From: Candidatus Leptofilum proximum | Lineage (GTDB): Bacteria; Chloroflexota; Anaerolineae; Promineifilales; Promineifilaceae | NCBI GenBank assembly: GCA_016710325.1 | Contig: JADJXK010000002.1 | Span: 682,001-746,000, forward strand | Length of the DNA stretch: 64,000 nt | Direction of reading: 5' to 3' | Shown here: positions 43,422 through 56,479 of the stretch, piece after piece | Layout of the letters: the number at the start of each line of letters is the position of its first letter | Numbering within the stretch: the stretch's first letter is position 1 | Translations under genes and position numbers: made by a program | The notes under the pieces: model-generated | Told to the model about the DNA's origin: nothing | What the model saw: only the letters and a program-made list of their open reading frames with translations | Database searches by the model: none

Positions 43422-46400
43422 CTACCACTCCGGCAGTTGAATGCCCTGGGCATCGGCCAGTTCGATGGCGCGCTGGCGCAGGCGTTCGCTCTGGCTGCTG
43501 TTGTTGATGGCCGCTTCGTGCGCGGCCCAGGCCCACAACGTTCGTGCCTGGTCGCGGGCGGAGGCCACACCGCCCCCATTGATGGTGGAAAAGAGGCGCA
43601 AACTTTCGGCAAAGCAGTCGGAGGCGTTGTAGATATTGCCATCGATTTGTAACGGCCGTATCTCCCGCAGCCCGGCAGCCAACACCCGCGCCAGGCCATA
43701 CCAGGCAAAACCCAGCGCCGCATCACTTTCCTGCATCGCCGCCTTGCGATGCGCCCGGTTGGCCGAACGCAGCGCCGACTCCAATTCGCCCTTGCCCAAA
43801 TAGGCCAGCGCCTGGTAAACGTAAACACGCGAACTCTCATACCAGCCCGCCATTTTGCTAAAATCTTCGACAATCCGGGCAACCGCGCGCACGGCCCGTT
43901 CCGCTGCATCATAACTGCCCATGTCGATCAGCGCTGCTGCCAGGTTTAGCCGTACCTGCATGGCGTTAAGGCGGTTGTCCAGGCCGTTGACAATGGCCAG
44001 CGCCTTGCGGTAAAGGGGAATGGCCGCCCGAGCCTGCCCCCGCAGCCGGGAGACTTCACCCAGCCGGTTCAAGGTCTGGGCAATCGCCAGCTGATCTTCC
44101 AGGCTGCGGTAGGTGTTCACCGCCTGCAGCAGCCAGTGTACCGCTTTATCAAACCGCCCCAGGCGAATATTCACCTCACCCATCGCCCGGTGCGTCAGCG
44201 CCAGCACGGGCCGGTTGTCCAGACGATCCAGCAGAGCCACCTGGCCTTTAAGCTGGGCCAGATACTGGTCCACCGGGCGGTAACGGCCGATTTGGATATG
44301 CTGCTCACACACCTGCTGCAAGCAAATGGTAAGCAGCTCCGGCTCATCGAGCCGCTGGCTGGTTTCCAGGGCTCGCCCGATGGCCAACAGGGCCATCTCC
44401 ACGTCGCCCTGGTGCATGAGGGCCGTGCTTTTGTGCAGCAGCGCCCGTACCCAGGCCGATTCAGCATTCACCAGCCAGGCAACACGCTCAGCCTGGAGAG
44501 CACTTTGCAGCATCCCGGCGTAATCTGCCTGGTAACACTGGATTTCGGCCAGGCCGTTCCAGGCACGAGCCTGGAGCAGCAAATCACCATCCTCCTCAGC
44601 GGTGAAGCGCATGGTCATGTAGGTCTGGGCCGCTTCAACCAGCCGCGCCTGGTTGAGCAGCAGCTGGCCCATATCTTCCTGCAAGCGCAGCTGCCAGATG
44701 GCGTAATGGGGCATGTCGGTGAGCAGCGCCAGGGAGCGGCAGTAATAATCCGTGGCCATGTCCAGGTTGTACGTATCCTGGGCGCGCACGGCGGCCATTT
44801 CATACAGCTCGGCCGCCAGCGCCTTCTCTTCGGCCAACTCATAATGCTCGGCGATGTTCCCGGCATATTCCGACACACGCTCGCCGCTTTGCCGGGCGAG
44901 CCAGTCGGCTACCTGCTTGTGGTAGACAGGACGTGCGCGCAGCAAAACAGACTCGTAGGTGACCTGGTGCAAAATGGCGTGTTTAAACAGGTAGGCTTGG
45001 GTCCCGGCAAACCCCGATGATTGGCGCTGGAAGATCAACTCACGTTTTTCCAGCGCCTGGAGCGCCGTGCGGGTCTGGCTGGGCGTGAGGGGCTCCTCGG
45101 CGGTTTCATTCATTTGGATGACGGCCGTATCCCAAAATACCCGTCCTACCACCGCCGCCCGCTGCAATGTCACCCGCTCCATGGTGGTCAGGCGGTCCAG
45201 GCGCCCCTGCAATACGGAATTGATGTTGGGTGGCACGCGCACCTCGGTCAGCTGGTTGCGCCGCAGCTGCCATTTTTCCTGCCCGGCAATAATGACGCCG
45301 TCTTCGATCAGCACCTTGATGAGCTCTTCCACGTAAAACGGATTGCCCTCGGCACGCTGCAAGATGAGGTCGGACAGGTCGGTGGGGATTTCTGGCAGCT
45401 TCTGTAAAATTTCGACAACCAGCTGATGACTTTCTTCTTTGGAGAGAGAGTCGAGGTGAATATGGGGGCCAGGCAACGGCCGTTCCCGGCGACCACTACC
45501 AGGTTGTCCATCCAACGGCCGTGTCAGCCCAATGATGAGCAGCGGCGCCCGGCGGCAGCTGTCGGCCAAAAACCGGATCATGTCCAGCGACGCCTCATCT
45601 ACCCAGTGCAAATCTTCCAGGAAAAGCAAAACGGCCGAATTATGCGCGGCAATCACCTCAAACAGGTGAGCCACATACTCGTAGGCCGCGGCCCGCAGCT
45701 GCGGCGCTTCGCCCGTCTGCGCCAGCGACTGCACCCTGGTCGACAGGTCCAGCCCGATGAGCTGGCCAATGACGTTGGCCCGCATACGAATATCGTCATT
45801 TTCCTGGCTCATGCCCACAATTTGGGCCATGCCCTGCACCAGCTTCTCTTCGGCCACGGCCGCCGGATCGTTGTCTTGAATTTCAAAGTAGGTAGCCAGC
45901 ATATCGCGGATCAGGGCAAACGGCAGCTGGCTGATTTGCTGGTAGGTACGGCCCTTAAACACGGGCACCTCAAACGGCAGGGCGCGAATCCAGTTGTTGA
46001 ACTCGTGGATGAGGCGCGACTTGCCCACCCCGGCATCCCCGGAAATGGTCAGCACCTGCCCTACGCGCGTCTCAACAGCCTGGTGCAGCATCGCTTGCAG
46101 CTGCTTGAGTTGGGCATCCCGGCCCACCATGCGCGTTTCCACCCCCTCTACCCCACGGCCAGAGGCGTAAAACAGGCGCGGTTTGATGCCCAAAACCAGG
46201 TAAACCTGAATCGGCTCGGAACGGCCGCGTATCGAGACCAGTCCCAGCGGTTCCACATTAAAACGGTCGTGGACCAACATGTAGGTATCGTGCGCGATGA
46301 GGATGCCGCCCGGCGGCGCAGTTTTCTCCAGGCGGCTGGCCACGTTCACCGCATCACCAATCACGGTAAACTCGTCGCTGCTGCCCACACGGCCCAGCAT

Positions 46401-46916
46401 CACCGGCCCGGTGTTAATGCCTATGCGAATTTGCAGACCGCGTAACTGGTCGAGACGGCCGTTTTCCGCTTCCGCGTCCGACAATTCAGAAATGAAATCG
46501 CTGAGGGCCGCCCGCATTTGCAGGGCAGCGCGAATGGCCCGTTCGGCATCGTCTTCGTGTGTTACCGGCGCGCCAAAGAGGCCCATCACCGCCTCCCCCA
46601 TGTGCTTGTCAATTGTGCCGTTCTGATTGGTGATGGCTCCGTCGAGCCGCCGCCACAGCCCGTTCATCATGTCTAGAATATTGGTGTTGGGCAAGGACTC
46701 GGCCATGGTGGCGAAGCCGGTGATGTTGGCAAAAAGGATAGTGACCTGTTTGCGCTGCGCGGTTCTGACAGCATGGTGGTTAGGGGAAGATTGATCAATC
46801 TGGGCGAGTTTTTCTTGCAGGGCAGCAACGGTCGTATCGACCACGGCGCTGCCCAAGGCAAGGCGCTGTTCTTCCAGGGACGTGATGGCTTGTTGTAGTT
46901 GTTCCTGCTCAGTCAT
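43422..46916 (-). CDS. Class III nucleotidyl cyclase-AAA-TPR protein, C2-like subunit (metal aspartates lost)
   Basis: 1164 residues. An N-terminal helix (1-40) leads to a cyclase domain (about 50-240), an AAA_16-type ATPase (Walker A GDAGVGKSRL about 295; Walker B LLFLEDLHWVDE about 437) and TPR-like repeats (about 690-1150). In the cyclase domain the first metal Asp is Asn64 (LFANITGF; codon 46725-46727) and the second is Glu108 (KHMGEAVMG; codon 46593-46595). The substrate Lys104 and Thr184 and the transition-state Asn191 and Arg195 (GDAVNVASRLE) are intact. Spacing (64 to 108; 191 to 195) equals that of Rv1625c. This is the residue set of the C2 half of mammalian adenylyl cyclase. A homodimer should be inactive or weak. 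It lies 188 bp downstream of its partner gene on the same strand. Confidence 0.88.
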   Translation of the reverse strand: MTEQEQLQQAITSLEEQRLALGSAVVDTTVAALQEKLAQIDQSSPNHHAVRTAQRKQVTILFANITGFATMAESLPNTNILDMMNGLWRRLDGAITNQNGTIDKHMGEAVMGLFGAPVTHEDDAERAIRAALQMRAALSDFISELSDAEAENGRLDQLRGLQIRIGINTGPVMLGRVGSSDEFTVIGDAVNVASRLEKTAPPGGILIAHDTYMLVHDRFNVEPLGLVSIRGRSEPIQVYLVLGIKPRLFYASGRGVEGVETRMVGRDAQLKQLQAMLHQAVETRVGQVLTISGDAGVGKSRLIHEFNNWIRALPFEVPVFKGRTYQQISQLPFALIRDMLATYFEIQDNDPAAVAEEKLVQGMAQIVGMSQENDDIRMRANVIGQLIGLDLSTRVQSLAQTGEAPQLRAAAYEYVAHLFEVIAAHNSAVLLFLEDLHWVDEASLDMIRFLADSCRRAPLLIIGLTRPLDGQPGSGRRERPLPGPHIHLDSLSKEESHQLVVEILQKLPEIPTDLSDLILQRAEGNPFYVEELIKVLIEDGVIIAGQEKWQLRRNQLTEVRVPPNINSVLQGRLDRLTTMERVTLQRAAVVGRVFWDTAVIQMNETAEEPLTPSQTRTALQALEKRELIFQRQSSGFAGTQAYLFKHAILHQVTYESVLLRARPVYHKQVADWLARQSGERVSEYAGNIAEHYELAEEKALAAELYEMAAVRAQDTYNLDMATDYYCRSLALLTDMPHYAIWQLRLQEDMGQLLLNQARLVEAAQTYMTMRFTAEEDGDLLLQARAWNGLAEIQCYQADYAGMLQSALQAERVAWLVNAESAWVRALLHKSTALMHQGDVEMALLAIGRALETSQRLDEPELLTICLQQVCEQHIQIGRYRPVDQYLAQLKGQVALLDRLDNRPVLALTHRAMGEVNIRLGRFDKAVHWLLQAVNTYRSLEDQLAIAQTLNRLGEVSRLRGQARAAIPLYRKALAIVNGLDNRLNAMQVRLNLAAALIDMGSYDAAERAVRAVARIVEDFSKMAGWYESSRVYVYQALAYLGKGELESALRSANRAHRKAAMQESDAALGFAWYGLARVLAAGLREIRPLQIDGNIYNASDCFAESLRLFSTINGGGVASARDQARTLWAWAAHEAAINNSSQSERLRQRAIELADAQGIQLPEW

Positions 46917-47104
46917 CGATACAGCTCAGTTTTACACAGCTGGAAGGTATTGCCTAACAAACTTGCTAAGACGTTACATCTCTCGCTCTGATTATGCGCG
47001 TTTCAAACCGATTTAACAAGGGTGTTCTTTCGAGGACAATAGCTGTTTTGAGGTCTTGGCGCCATCCACAATGGCGTGCCAGGGGTGCCGTTTTTCTACG
47101 GCCG

Positions 47105-50100
47105 TCACTCATTTGACGTTCCTGGCGGCACAGGCGTCATTTGCAGCTGAACGCGCTCGACCTCAAGCATGAGGGCGTCGGCCCGTTCGGTATCGTCGCG
47201 CAGCCGCTCGTAACTGGCCCAATGGCGCAGGGTATGCAGCAGTTCGTCCAGCACAGCCGGGCCAATTTCGTACAAAAGCTTATAACTGCGAGTAAAACAT
47301 TCTTCGGCGTTTACTTCGCGCTGCTGGATAGTGACCGTACGCTGCTTGGTTGGCTCCTTGGCCAGCACCATGCCCAGCACACGCCAGCCAACGGCCGCTA
47401 CCCGCCTGGCTTCTCGACCAGCCTGGTGCCGCCGCACGGCCAGGGCTGTTTCTACCGCTGTAGCAGCCTGGGCCAACGCCTCTTCCAGCAAATGATCCTC
47501 CAAAAACAGCTGGGCCAGGCCGGCCACGGCCGTACTGACGGCCAACGGCCGTTCCAACGTCCGGCCCAGGCGCAGCGTCTGCTCCAACCAGCTGTAGGCA
47601 TGCTGCAAATGCTCTTCCTTGCTGGCCAGGTCCAACGCCGAATGTGGATCGGCCACTGCCTGCTGGAGGTGCAGCTGCCCCATGCAGCAGAAAACCTGCA
47701 TGCGCAGCACGTCGTTGCTGCTTTTGTCGGCCTGGGTGAGCGCCTGGTTCAGGTAAGCTTTGGCCAGCTCATGGCGCCCCTGGTGCATGGCAATCATACC
47801 CAAATGGCGCAGCGCCAAAACGATGCCATACACGTCGCCCAGGTCCCGGGCATAGTGCAGACAGGTGGTGTAGTTGTTAACGGCCGTATCCCAATCGTGG
47901 TTTTCGCGGGCAATGTGGCCCAACTGCGCCAGCATCAACGTTTCCCACAGCCGCTGCTGCTGCTCGCGAAAGCCCTGCCGGGCCGTTTCAGTGGTGTTGG
48001 TGGCCCGTTCAAAATGACCCGATTCGCGGGCAATGTGCCCCAGCAGCGCCTGCATACAGGCCCGTGACAGCGGCGCCGCGCCTTCCTTAAGATGATTGTA
48101 GAGCGTTTTGCCAATCTGCACGGCGGTGTACTGATCCCCCAGCAGCACCAGCACCCAGCCCACTGCCGCCTGGGTTACCAGCTGCAAGTCGGCCAGCTTA
48201 GCCTGGGTGGCCACCGTGTCGGCGGCCTGGGCGGCTTCCAGGGCCATCGTTAAATCATCCTGCAAAAAGTGGCAGAAAAAGAGCCCCAGGTGGCCGCGCA
48301 CAGCCGATGGCGTATCACCAGCCGCCAGGGCCGCGTTGATCATTGCCTGGTACGCGTCGGTAGCATCCTCGAAGTTGGCCAGCAGGCGCAGCATCTCACC
48401 CAGACCTTCGTTGAGCGTAATGCGCTGAGCGGTCGTTTCTGGAGAAACGGGCAGCAGGTTCAGCGATTGGCAGTAGTGGTAGACGGCCGTTTCTGGAGCA
48501 TGATCCTGGCGTGCTTTTTCGGCGGCACGGCCGTACCAGACGGCACTTTGCCCATACCTTTCGGCCTGTTCCAGGTGATGAGCCACCACGCTGGCATACT
48601 GCGTGGTTTGCGCGCTGGCATGGGTGATAATCCAGGCGGCCACTCTGGCGTGTGCCGTCAGCTTGATGCGTCCGGACAAAGTGCCATACAGCACCTGCTG
48701 AATCAAGTCGCTGCGGAAGGCGTATTCTTGCGTGCCGGGGAAGGCCGAATTTTTGCGCCGGTTAATCCAGCCCATATCGACCAGTTCGCCCAGCACGGTC
48801 ATCAACTCTTCCCAGGTCAAGGTACCCTCATCTTCCACGCTTTGCTGCAGCAGCACCATATCCCAGAAAAACGGCCCCATTACCGCTGCCCGCTGGGCCA
48901 CCAGGCTGGTGGCTGCTGGCAGCCGTTCCAGCTGGCTGCTGATCAGCCTGGGCAGCGCCAGCGATGAGGGCAGATCGGACAGGTTGGTCATGCGTACGTA
49001 CCAGCGGCTGCCGCTGGTATCGATAACGTCTTCCTGAATGAGAATTTTAACCAGTTCTTCCAGGTGGCTGGGATTGCCTGCCGCGCCAGTGACAATCATG
49101 TCACTCAGCCGCAGCGGCACCTTGTCGGCCTGCTGCAGCAGTTCAGACAGCAAGTGGCGGCTGTCGATGAGTGACAGGGGCGGCAAATCCAGGTGGTGAT
49201 AGACGAGCTGGTTGTGGTCTTCGCTCACGTGCCACGACGGCCGTTTCTCCAGCAGTTCCGGCCGCGCCAGGCAAACGATGAGCAGCGGCAGGTGGTGGCA
49301 CTCGCTGATCAGGTATTCCAACAAGTCAAACGACCATTCATCGGCCCAGTGAATGTCTTCCAGGAAAAGGACCACGGCGTCGTTTTGTTCGGCCACGGCA
49401 TTAAAATAAGTTACCAAATCCTCAAAGGCATATTCGCGCAGCTGGCGCATGTCGTGCAGGCTTTCGCCCAGGAGGGGGCTGTCGGAGAAGTCAAAACCCA
49501 GGAGTTGGCCGATGAAATGCGCCCGGGTGAGCGCCCGCGTCTCGCCGTCGGCCAGCTGGTTCATGAGGCCGCGCACCAGCTTTTCCCGGGCGACGGCCGG
49601 GCTGTTGCGGTGGTGGATTTCAAACCGGTTCACAAACAGATCGCGGATGAGGCTGTACGGCCGTTGCAGCAGCCCGCGCTCTGGTCCACCCCGGTACAGC
49701 GCCACCTGGTCCGGCCACAGCCCCAACATTCGCTCAAATTCGTACAGCAGCCGCGACTTACCCAGCCCCGCCTCGCCGACAATCGTCACCACCTGGGCCT
49801 GTCCGGCTTCGATGGTGGCCTGCAGCACATCTTGCAGACGGCCCATTTCCTGTGTGCGGCCCACCATGCGCGTTTCCAAAAAGCTGGTGCCCCGGCTGCC
49901 GCGCTGGAAGGATTGTGGTTTTTCCCGGGTGATCACGTAGGCACGGCCGCTTTCGGTACGGCCGTTATACGTCAGCCCATCTTTTACTTCGGCATCAAAA
50001 AAGGGATGAACCTGCTCAAAAATTTGGTGAGATACCAGCACCCCGCCCACCGGCGCCAGCTGCTCCAGCTGGTGGGCCACCGCGACCGTGTCGCCCAAGA

Positions 50101-50626
50101 TGGTGAACTCGCTGCTGCTGCCCATTGGCCCCAGCAGCACCGGCCCATAATGCACGCCAATGCGCATGCGCAAGGCCTGGTTCTGCGGCAAAGAATTCAC
50201 TGTCTGCCGCAGGGGGCCATCGTTGAACAATGCCAGCTCCATCTGCATGTCCAGCGCCGCCTGCACCGCCCGCTCGTGGTCATCTTCGCGGGCCACCGGC
50301 AGGCCAAAAAAGGCAATCACGGCATCACCTACGTGTTTGTCGACACGTCCCCCCCAGGAGGCGATCACGCTGTCCAGCTTTTGCCAGACCGCGTTGATCA
50401 TGTCGCGCACCTCTTCGGCGTCCATGAACTCAGACATGGCGGTAAAGCCAGACATATCGGCGATGAGCACGGCGCCGTGGGCCTGCTGCGGCGTCGGCAG
50501 CGGCTCCACCAGCGTTGCCAGCTTCTCGCGCAGCGTTCGAATCGCCAGGTTGGCAACTTCAGGACGCAGCAGAGCGCGCTGCGCTTCTAATGTTACAATG
50601 GCTTGTTCGATTTCTTGACGGATCAC
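47105..50626 (-). CDS. Class III nucleotidyl cyclase-AAA-TPR protein, C1-like subunit (Asn/Arg lost)
   Basis: 1173 residues, same architecture as the gene downstream: N-terminal helix, cyclase domain (about 45-235), AAA_16-type ATPase (Walker A GEAGLGKSRL about 285; Walker B LFLEDIHWADE about 425) and TPR-like repeats (about 680-1150). Both metal aspartates are present: Asp57 (LIADMSGF) and Asp101 (KHVGDAVIAFFG). The transition-state positions are Ala182 and Gln186 (GDTVAVAHQLE; codons 50081-50083 and 50069-50071) in place of Asn and Arg. This is the residue set of the C1 half of mammalian adenylyl cyclase. The ATP versus GTP substrate is unresolved; the Lys97/Thr175 pair resembles ATP-specific bacterial enzymes. 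The gene starts a likely two-gene unit with the C2-like partner. Confidence 0.88.
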   Translation of the reverse strand: MIRQEIEQAIVTLEAQRALLRPEVANLAIRTLREKLATLVEPLPTPQQAHGAVLIADMSGFTAMSEFMDAEEVRDMINAVWQKLDSVIASWGGRVDKHVGDAVIAFFGLPVAREDDHERAVQAALDMQMELALFNDGPLRQTVNSLPQNQALRMRIGVHYGPVLLGPMGSSSEFTILGDTVAVAHQLEQLAPVGGVLVSHQIFEQVHPFFDAEVKDGLTYNGRTESGRAYVITREKPQSFQRGSRGTSFLETRMVGRTQEMGRLQDVLQATIEAGQAQVVTIVGEAGLGKSRLLYEFERMLGLWPDQVALYRGGPERGLLQRPYSLIRDLFVNRFEIHHRNSPAVAREKLVRGLMNQLADGETRALTRAHFIGQLLGFDFSDSPLLGESLHDMRQLREYAFEDLVTYFNAVAEQNDAVVLFLEDIHWADEWSFDLLEYLISECHHLPLLIVCLARPELLEKRPSWHVSEDHNQLVYHHLDLPPLSLIDSRHLLSELLQQADKVPLRLSDMIVTGAAGNPSHLEELVKILIQEDVIDTSGSRWYVRMTNLSDLPSSLALPRLISSQLERLPAATSLVAQRAAVMGPFFWDMVLLQQSVEDEGTLTWEELMTVLGELVDMGWINRRKNSAFPGTQEYAFRSDLIQQVLYGTLSGRIKLTAHARVAAWIITHASAQTTQYASVVAHHLEQAERYGQSAVWYGRAAEKARQDHAPETAVYHYCQSLNLLPVSPETTAQRITLNEGLGEMLRLLANFEDATDAYQAMINAALAAGDTPSAVRGHLGLFFCHFLQDDLTMALEAAQAADTVATQAKLADLQLVTQAAVGWVLVLLGDQYTAVQIGKTLYNHLKEGAAPLSRACMQALLGHIARESGHFERATNTTETARQGFREQQQRLWETLMLAQLGHIARENHDWDTAVNNYTTCLHYARDLGDVYGIVLALRHLGMIAMHQGRHELAKAYLNQALTQADKSSNDVLRMQVFCCMGQLHLQQAVADPHSALDLASKEEHLQHAYSWLEQTLRLGRTLERPLAVSTAVAGLAQLFLEDHLLEEALAQAATAVETALAVRRHQAGREARRVAAVGWRVLGMVLAKEPTKQRTVTIQQREVNAEECFTRSYKLLYEIGPAVLDELLHTLRHWASYERLRDDTERADALMLEVERVQLQMTPVPPGTSNE

Positions 50627-50893
50627 ACCACAAAATTCCGATCAGGTTTGACTTCAGTAAGTTATGCCACGACTAACAACTCTTGGAAACCAAAGCAGGT
50701 TTCCGAGTAACAAAATGGCCTGGCATGTCACAAAATCAGGTAGTCGATCTTAGATTTCCCAATTACCTATTATATGTATTCTGGCCCGGAGCCGCGAAAC
50801 GGCTTTGGCAGCGCAATTGTAACATGGTTTTCATTCAGCGCTGGTGGAGACGGCCGTTCCAATAATTCCAATTATGGAACTTGTGCGCCGTTA

Positions 50894-51006
50894 ATGCCGG
50901 TTGAAACCGGCATCTGAAACATAAAACCCGTTAAAACGGGTTGGGATATGTCGCCCTAACGTGCTTTAGCACGTTTTTTGCCTCAGCCTGGGAATTCATT
51001 CCCAGG
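50894..51006. repeat. Four different perfect palindromes in tandem, ~30 bp apart
   Basis: ATGCCGGTT-GA-complement (50894-50913), AACCCGTT-AA-complement (50925-50942), AACGTGCT-TT-complement (50958-50975, followed by TTTT) and CCTGGGAAT-TC-complement (50987-51006). Each is a perfect dyad with a 2-nt centre, and the centres lie 30, 33 and 30 bp apart. They occupy the 496-bp divergent gap (50627-51122) between the C1-like cyclase and smc. No gene is seen in that gap; it also holds two ACGGCCGT copies. Confidence 0.9.
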
Positions 51007-51050
51007 TGAACAAGTCATATTTGGAATTGCTGACGGCCGTTCCCCACAAC

Positions 51051-51079
51051 TTGCCTAGTTTACCAGATGTCACTATACT
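51051..51079 (+). promoter_or_regulatory. Sigma-70-type promoter of smc
   Basis: TTGCCT (51051-51056), a 17-bp spacer and TATACT (51074-51079), giving a leader of about 37 nt to the smc ATG at 51123. Confidence 0.65.
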
Positions 51080-51122
51080 GCGCGCCGCCTGTTCGGCAAA
51101 ATTAGGGATAGCTTACCTTCTT

Positions 51123-54673
<3,551 letters not shown>

Positions 54674-54674
<1 letters not shown>

Positions 54675-54712
54675 GGGGGTGAAGGGGTGAAGGGGTGACA
54701 AGGTGAGGGGGT
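54674..54712. repeat. Short tandem repeat of AGGGGGTGA/AGGGGTGA
   Basis: Directly after the smc stop, GTGA-separated G-runs repeat five times (GGGGGTGA, AGGGGTGA twice, CAAGGTGA, GGGGGTGA). The run overlaps an ACGGCCGT copy at about 54715. On the RNA such repeats could not fold on themselves; no complementary arm is present. Confidence 0.7.
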
Positions 54713-54758
54713 GAACGGCCGTTGCTTTACTCACCACAGATGTTCACAAGAGTTAGAA

Positions 54759-55769
54759 ATGACCATTTATGACAAGAATGAGTATCGTTCTCGCCAGGCA
54801 CAATACGCACCGTTGCAGGAGGTTGGCGTTCACGCCCTTCAACAGTGTGGTATTTTTCAGGCTGAGTTGCGGTTTGTCTCTGATACCGGCAATGTGATTT
54901 TCCAGGCAAAAACGGCCGAACAATCCTACAGCGTGCGGGTTTATCATGATCCATTCAGAACCAATTCCGAAATAGTGGGGGAACTGTACTGGCTGTTGGA
55001 CCTAAAACGAAACAGTAATCTCATTGTTCCCGAACCCCTGGCCACAGCCTCAGGAGAGCTTGTACAAGAAATCACCGTCCCCGAAGCAAAGAAAGAAGTT
55101 CAGGTCGTCATATTTCACTGGTTACCGGGCAATATCATCGGCACAACGCTCACACGAGAAACGGCTCACCAAATCGGCCAACTCATGGCTGAACTTCACG
55201 ATCATGCCACAGCATTTGAGCTACCAGCAGATAGCTTTCGCGACACCACAGACTGGCGTGGCATGGGTCATTTTAGAGCAAATCTTTCGTCAGCCCAGCT
55301 TGCTCGGATTGAGGGTTTTCTGAGCCAGCAGCAACTTGAACTTTGCGAAAAGGCAGCCACCCTGGCGGCAAAAAAGATAGATGAAGTGAGCGAGCAGCAG
55401 GATTTTGGCCTCATCCACAACGATTTGCACGCACGCAATTGCCTGCTTCACATTGGCAAGATAGCTATCATCGATTTTGACGATTGTCAATTTGCCCCAT
55501 TTACTTGTGACATGGCGATAACCATCAGCAGTTTTGATAGTCTTCCCAACCAAAAACAGCTTCAAGAAGCATTTCTACAAGGTTATTCAGAAAAACGCAG
55601 CCTGCCCCAAAATTATGTGGAGGAAATTGCCACTTTCAGGGCAGAACGGCGGCTGCGGCTCATTCGCTGGGTCGCCACCTGGCCGAGCGTGACCCATTTT
55701 CCGTTTGGCTGGCAGACCATCAATGACTCATTACAATACTGTCAGCAGTTTATTAACTCTGTGCGTTAA
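54759..55769 (+). CDS. Aminoglycoside/choline/homoserine-kinase-type phosphotransferase (APH family)
   Basis: 336 residues from the ATG at 54759; codons upstream from 54711 fall in the repeat. The kinase-like core has a nucleotide-binding lobe (SVRVYHDP region) and the catalytic loop GLIHNDLHARNCLL (Asp about 227) followed by the metal-binding IIDFDDCQFAPFTCDMA (Asp about 245). The family phosphorylates small alcohols or amino-sugars. Similarity to SrkA/homoserine-kinase-like members of the APH superfamily is general, so substrate is unknown and antibiotic resistance should not be assumed. Confidence 0.78.
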   Translation: MTIYDKNEYRSRQAQYAPLQEVGVHALQQCGIFQAELRFVSDTGNVIFQAKTAEQSYSVRVYHDPFRTNSEIVGELYWLLDLKRNSNLIVPEPLATASGELVQEITVPEAKKEVQVVIFHWLPGNIIGTTLTRETAHQIGQLMAELHDHATAFELPADSFRDTTDWRGMGHFRANLSSAQLARIEGFLSQQQLELCEKAATLAAKKIDEVSEQQDFGLIHNDLHARNCLLHIGKIAIIDFDDCQFAPFTCDMAITISSFDSLPNQKQLQEAFLQGYSEKRSLPQNYVEEIATFRAERRLRLIRWVATWPSVTHFPFGWQTINDSLQYCQQFINSVR

Positions 55770-55857
55770 CACCAATAAAATGAACCTGAAGTGTTTCCGC
55801 TGTGCTGGTTAAACGGCCGTATCTCCTAAAACCATCAAACCATTGTAAAATATACTC

Positions 55858-56379
55858 ATGAATAAAGACGCCTTATCTCGTCGCTACACTTCACTGTGGA
55901 CTGGTGAAACCGTTTCGGCTGCATTGTTTGCTTCCCTGCTAATCTGGTACGCCTATCGCGATGGTCAGTGGCAGCATTGGGTGGCCCGTATCTACAGCCT
56001 CGGCGTTGTCATTTTCATTCTCATCCAGGGGGTTTTTTGGTGGCGCTGGAAGCTGCATGTACTCAAACAGGGCAAACGAACGCTGCCCAGCTATGTCCTC
56101 CGTCGCTATCGTTTGTGGCGCACGATTAACTGGTGGTTGATTTGCGCTTTTCCCCTCGTCGTCTTCGGGGGAGCTGCCTTAACAGGCCAGCCCGTTAATT
56201 CAGTGGATACCTGGCTGGGCCTTTTGTTTTTAGGGGGAGCCATTCTAGAGCAGGTCAATTATTATTACGTGCAATTGATGTACAATTCCCTCTACGATTG
56301 GCGTTATCTGAAGACCAACGGCCGTTTGCGTCCAGGCACAGTGGCCAAAGCATTGAGGCAGGAACATTTAGAATCATAA
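55858..56379 (+). CDS. Small polytopic membrane protein, unknown
   Basis: 173 residues with four hydrophobic segments (about 17-33, 43-61, 92-110 and 120-138). Two positively charged linkers and Trp/Tyr-rich boundaries are seen. No family recognised. A TAAAAT -10-like box (55846-55851) ends six bases before the ATG, the same geometry as murJ, so this mRNA may also be leaderless; however the -35 is poor. Confidence 0.6.
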   Translation: MNKDALSRRYTSLWTGETVSAALFASLLIWYAYRDGQWQHWVARIYSLGVVIFILIQGVFWWRWKLHVLKQGKRTLPSYVLRRYRLWRTINWWLICAFPLVVFGGAALTGQPVNSVDTWLGLLFLGGAILEQVNYYYVQLMYNSLYDWRYLKTNGRLRPGTVAKALRQEHLES

Positions 56380-56479
56380 ACGCCAGAGTTGCTTGAGCGA
56401 AGACCAGTGTATTTTCCCGAGCAAGACGAGCGGATATCGACATGACGGTCGTTCCAACTCCAAGCAAGAAACCGATACC

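Noticed and set aside
43422..46916. The possibility that the first cyclase is simply a dead pseudo-enzyme
   Set aside because: Its Asn/Arg/Lys set is fully preserved and the partner shows the exact opposite losses, which random decay would not favour. Kept as an alternative only.
49193..50590. Long plus-strand frames opposite both cyclase genes and a 497-codon minus frame opposite smc
   Set aside because: High G+C at third positions opens antisense frames. The cyclase and SMC frames have clear domains; these do not.
50894..51006. Four palindromes considered as a CRISPR or integron array
   Set aside because: Each palindrome has a different sequence and the spacers are only about 11-15 bp; no cas or integrase gene is near.
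54759..55769. Antibiotic-resistance aminoglycoside kinase
   Set aside because: The APH fold is shared by choline, homoserine and other kinases; there is no mobile context or close resistance-type motif.
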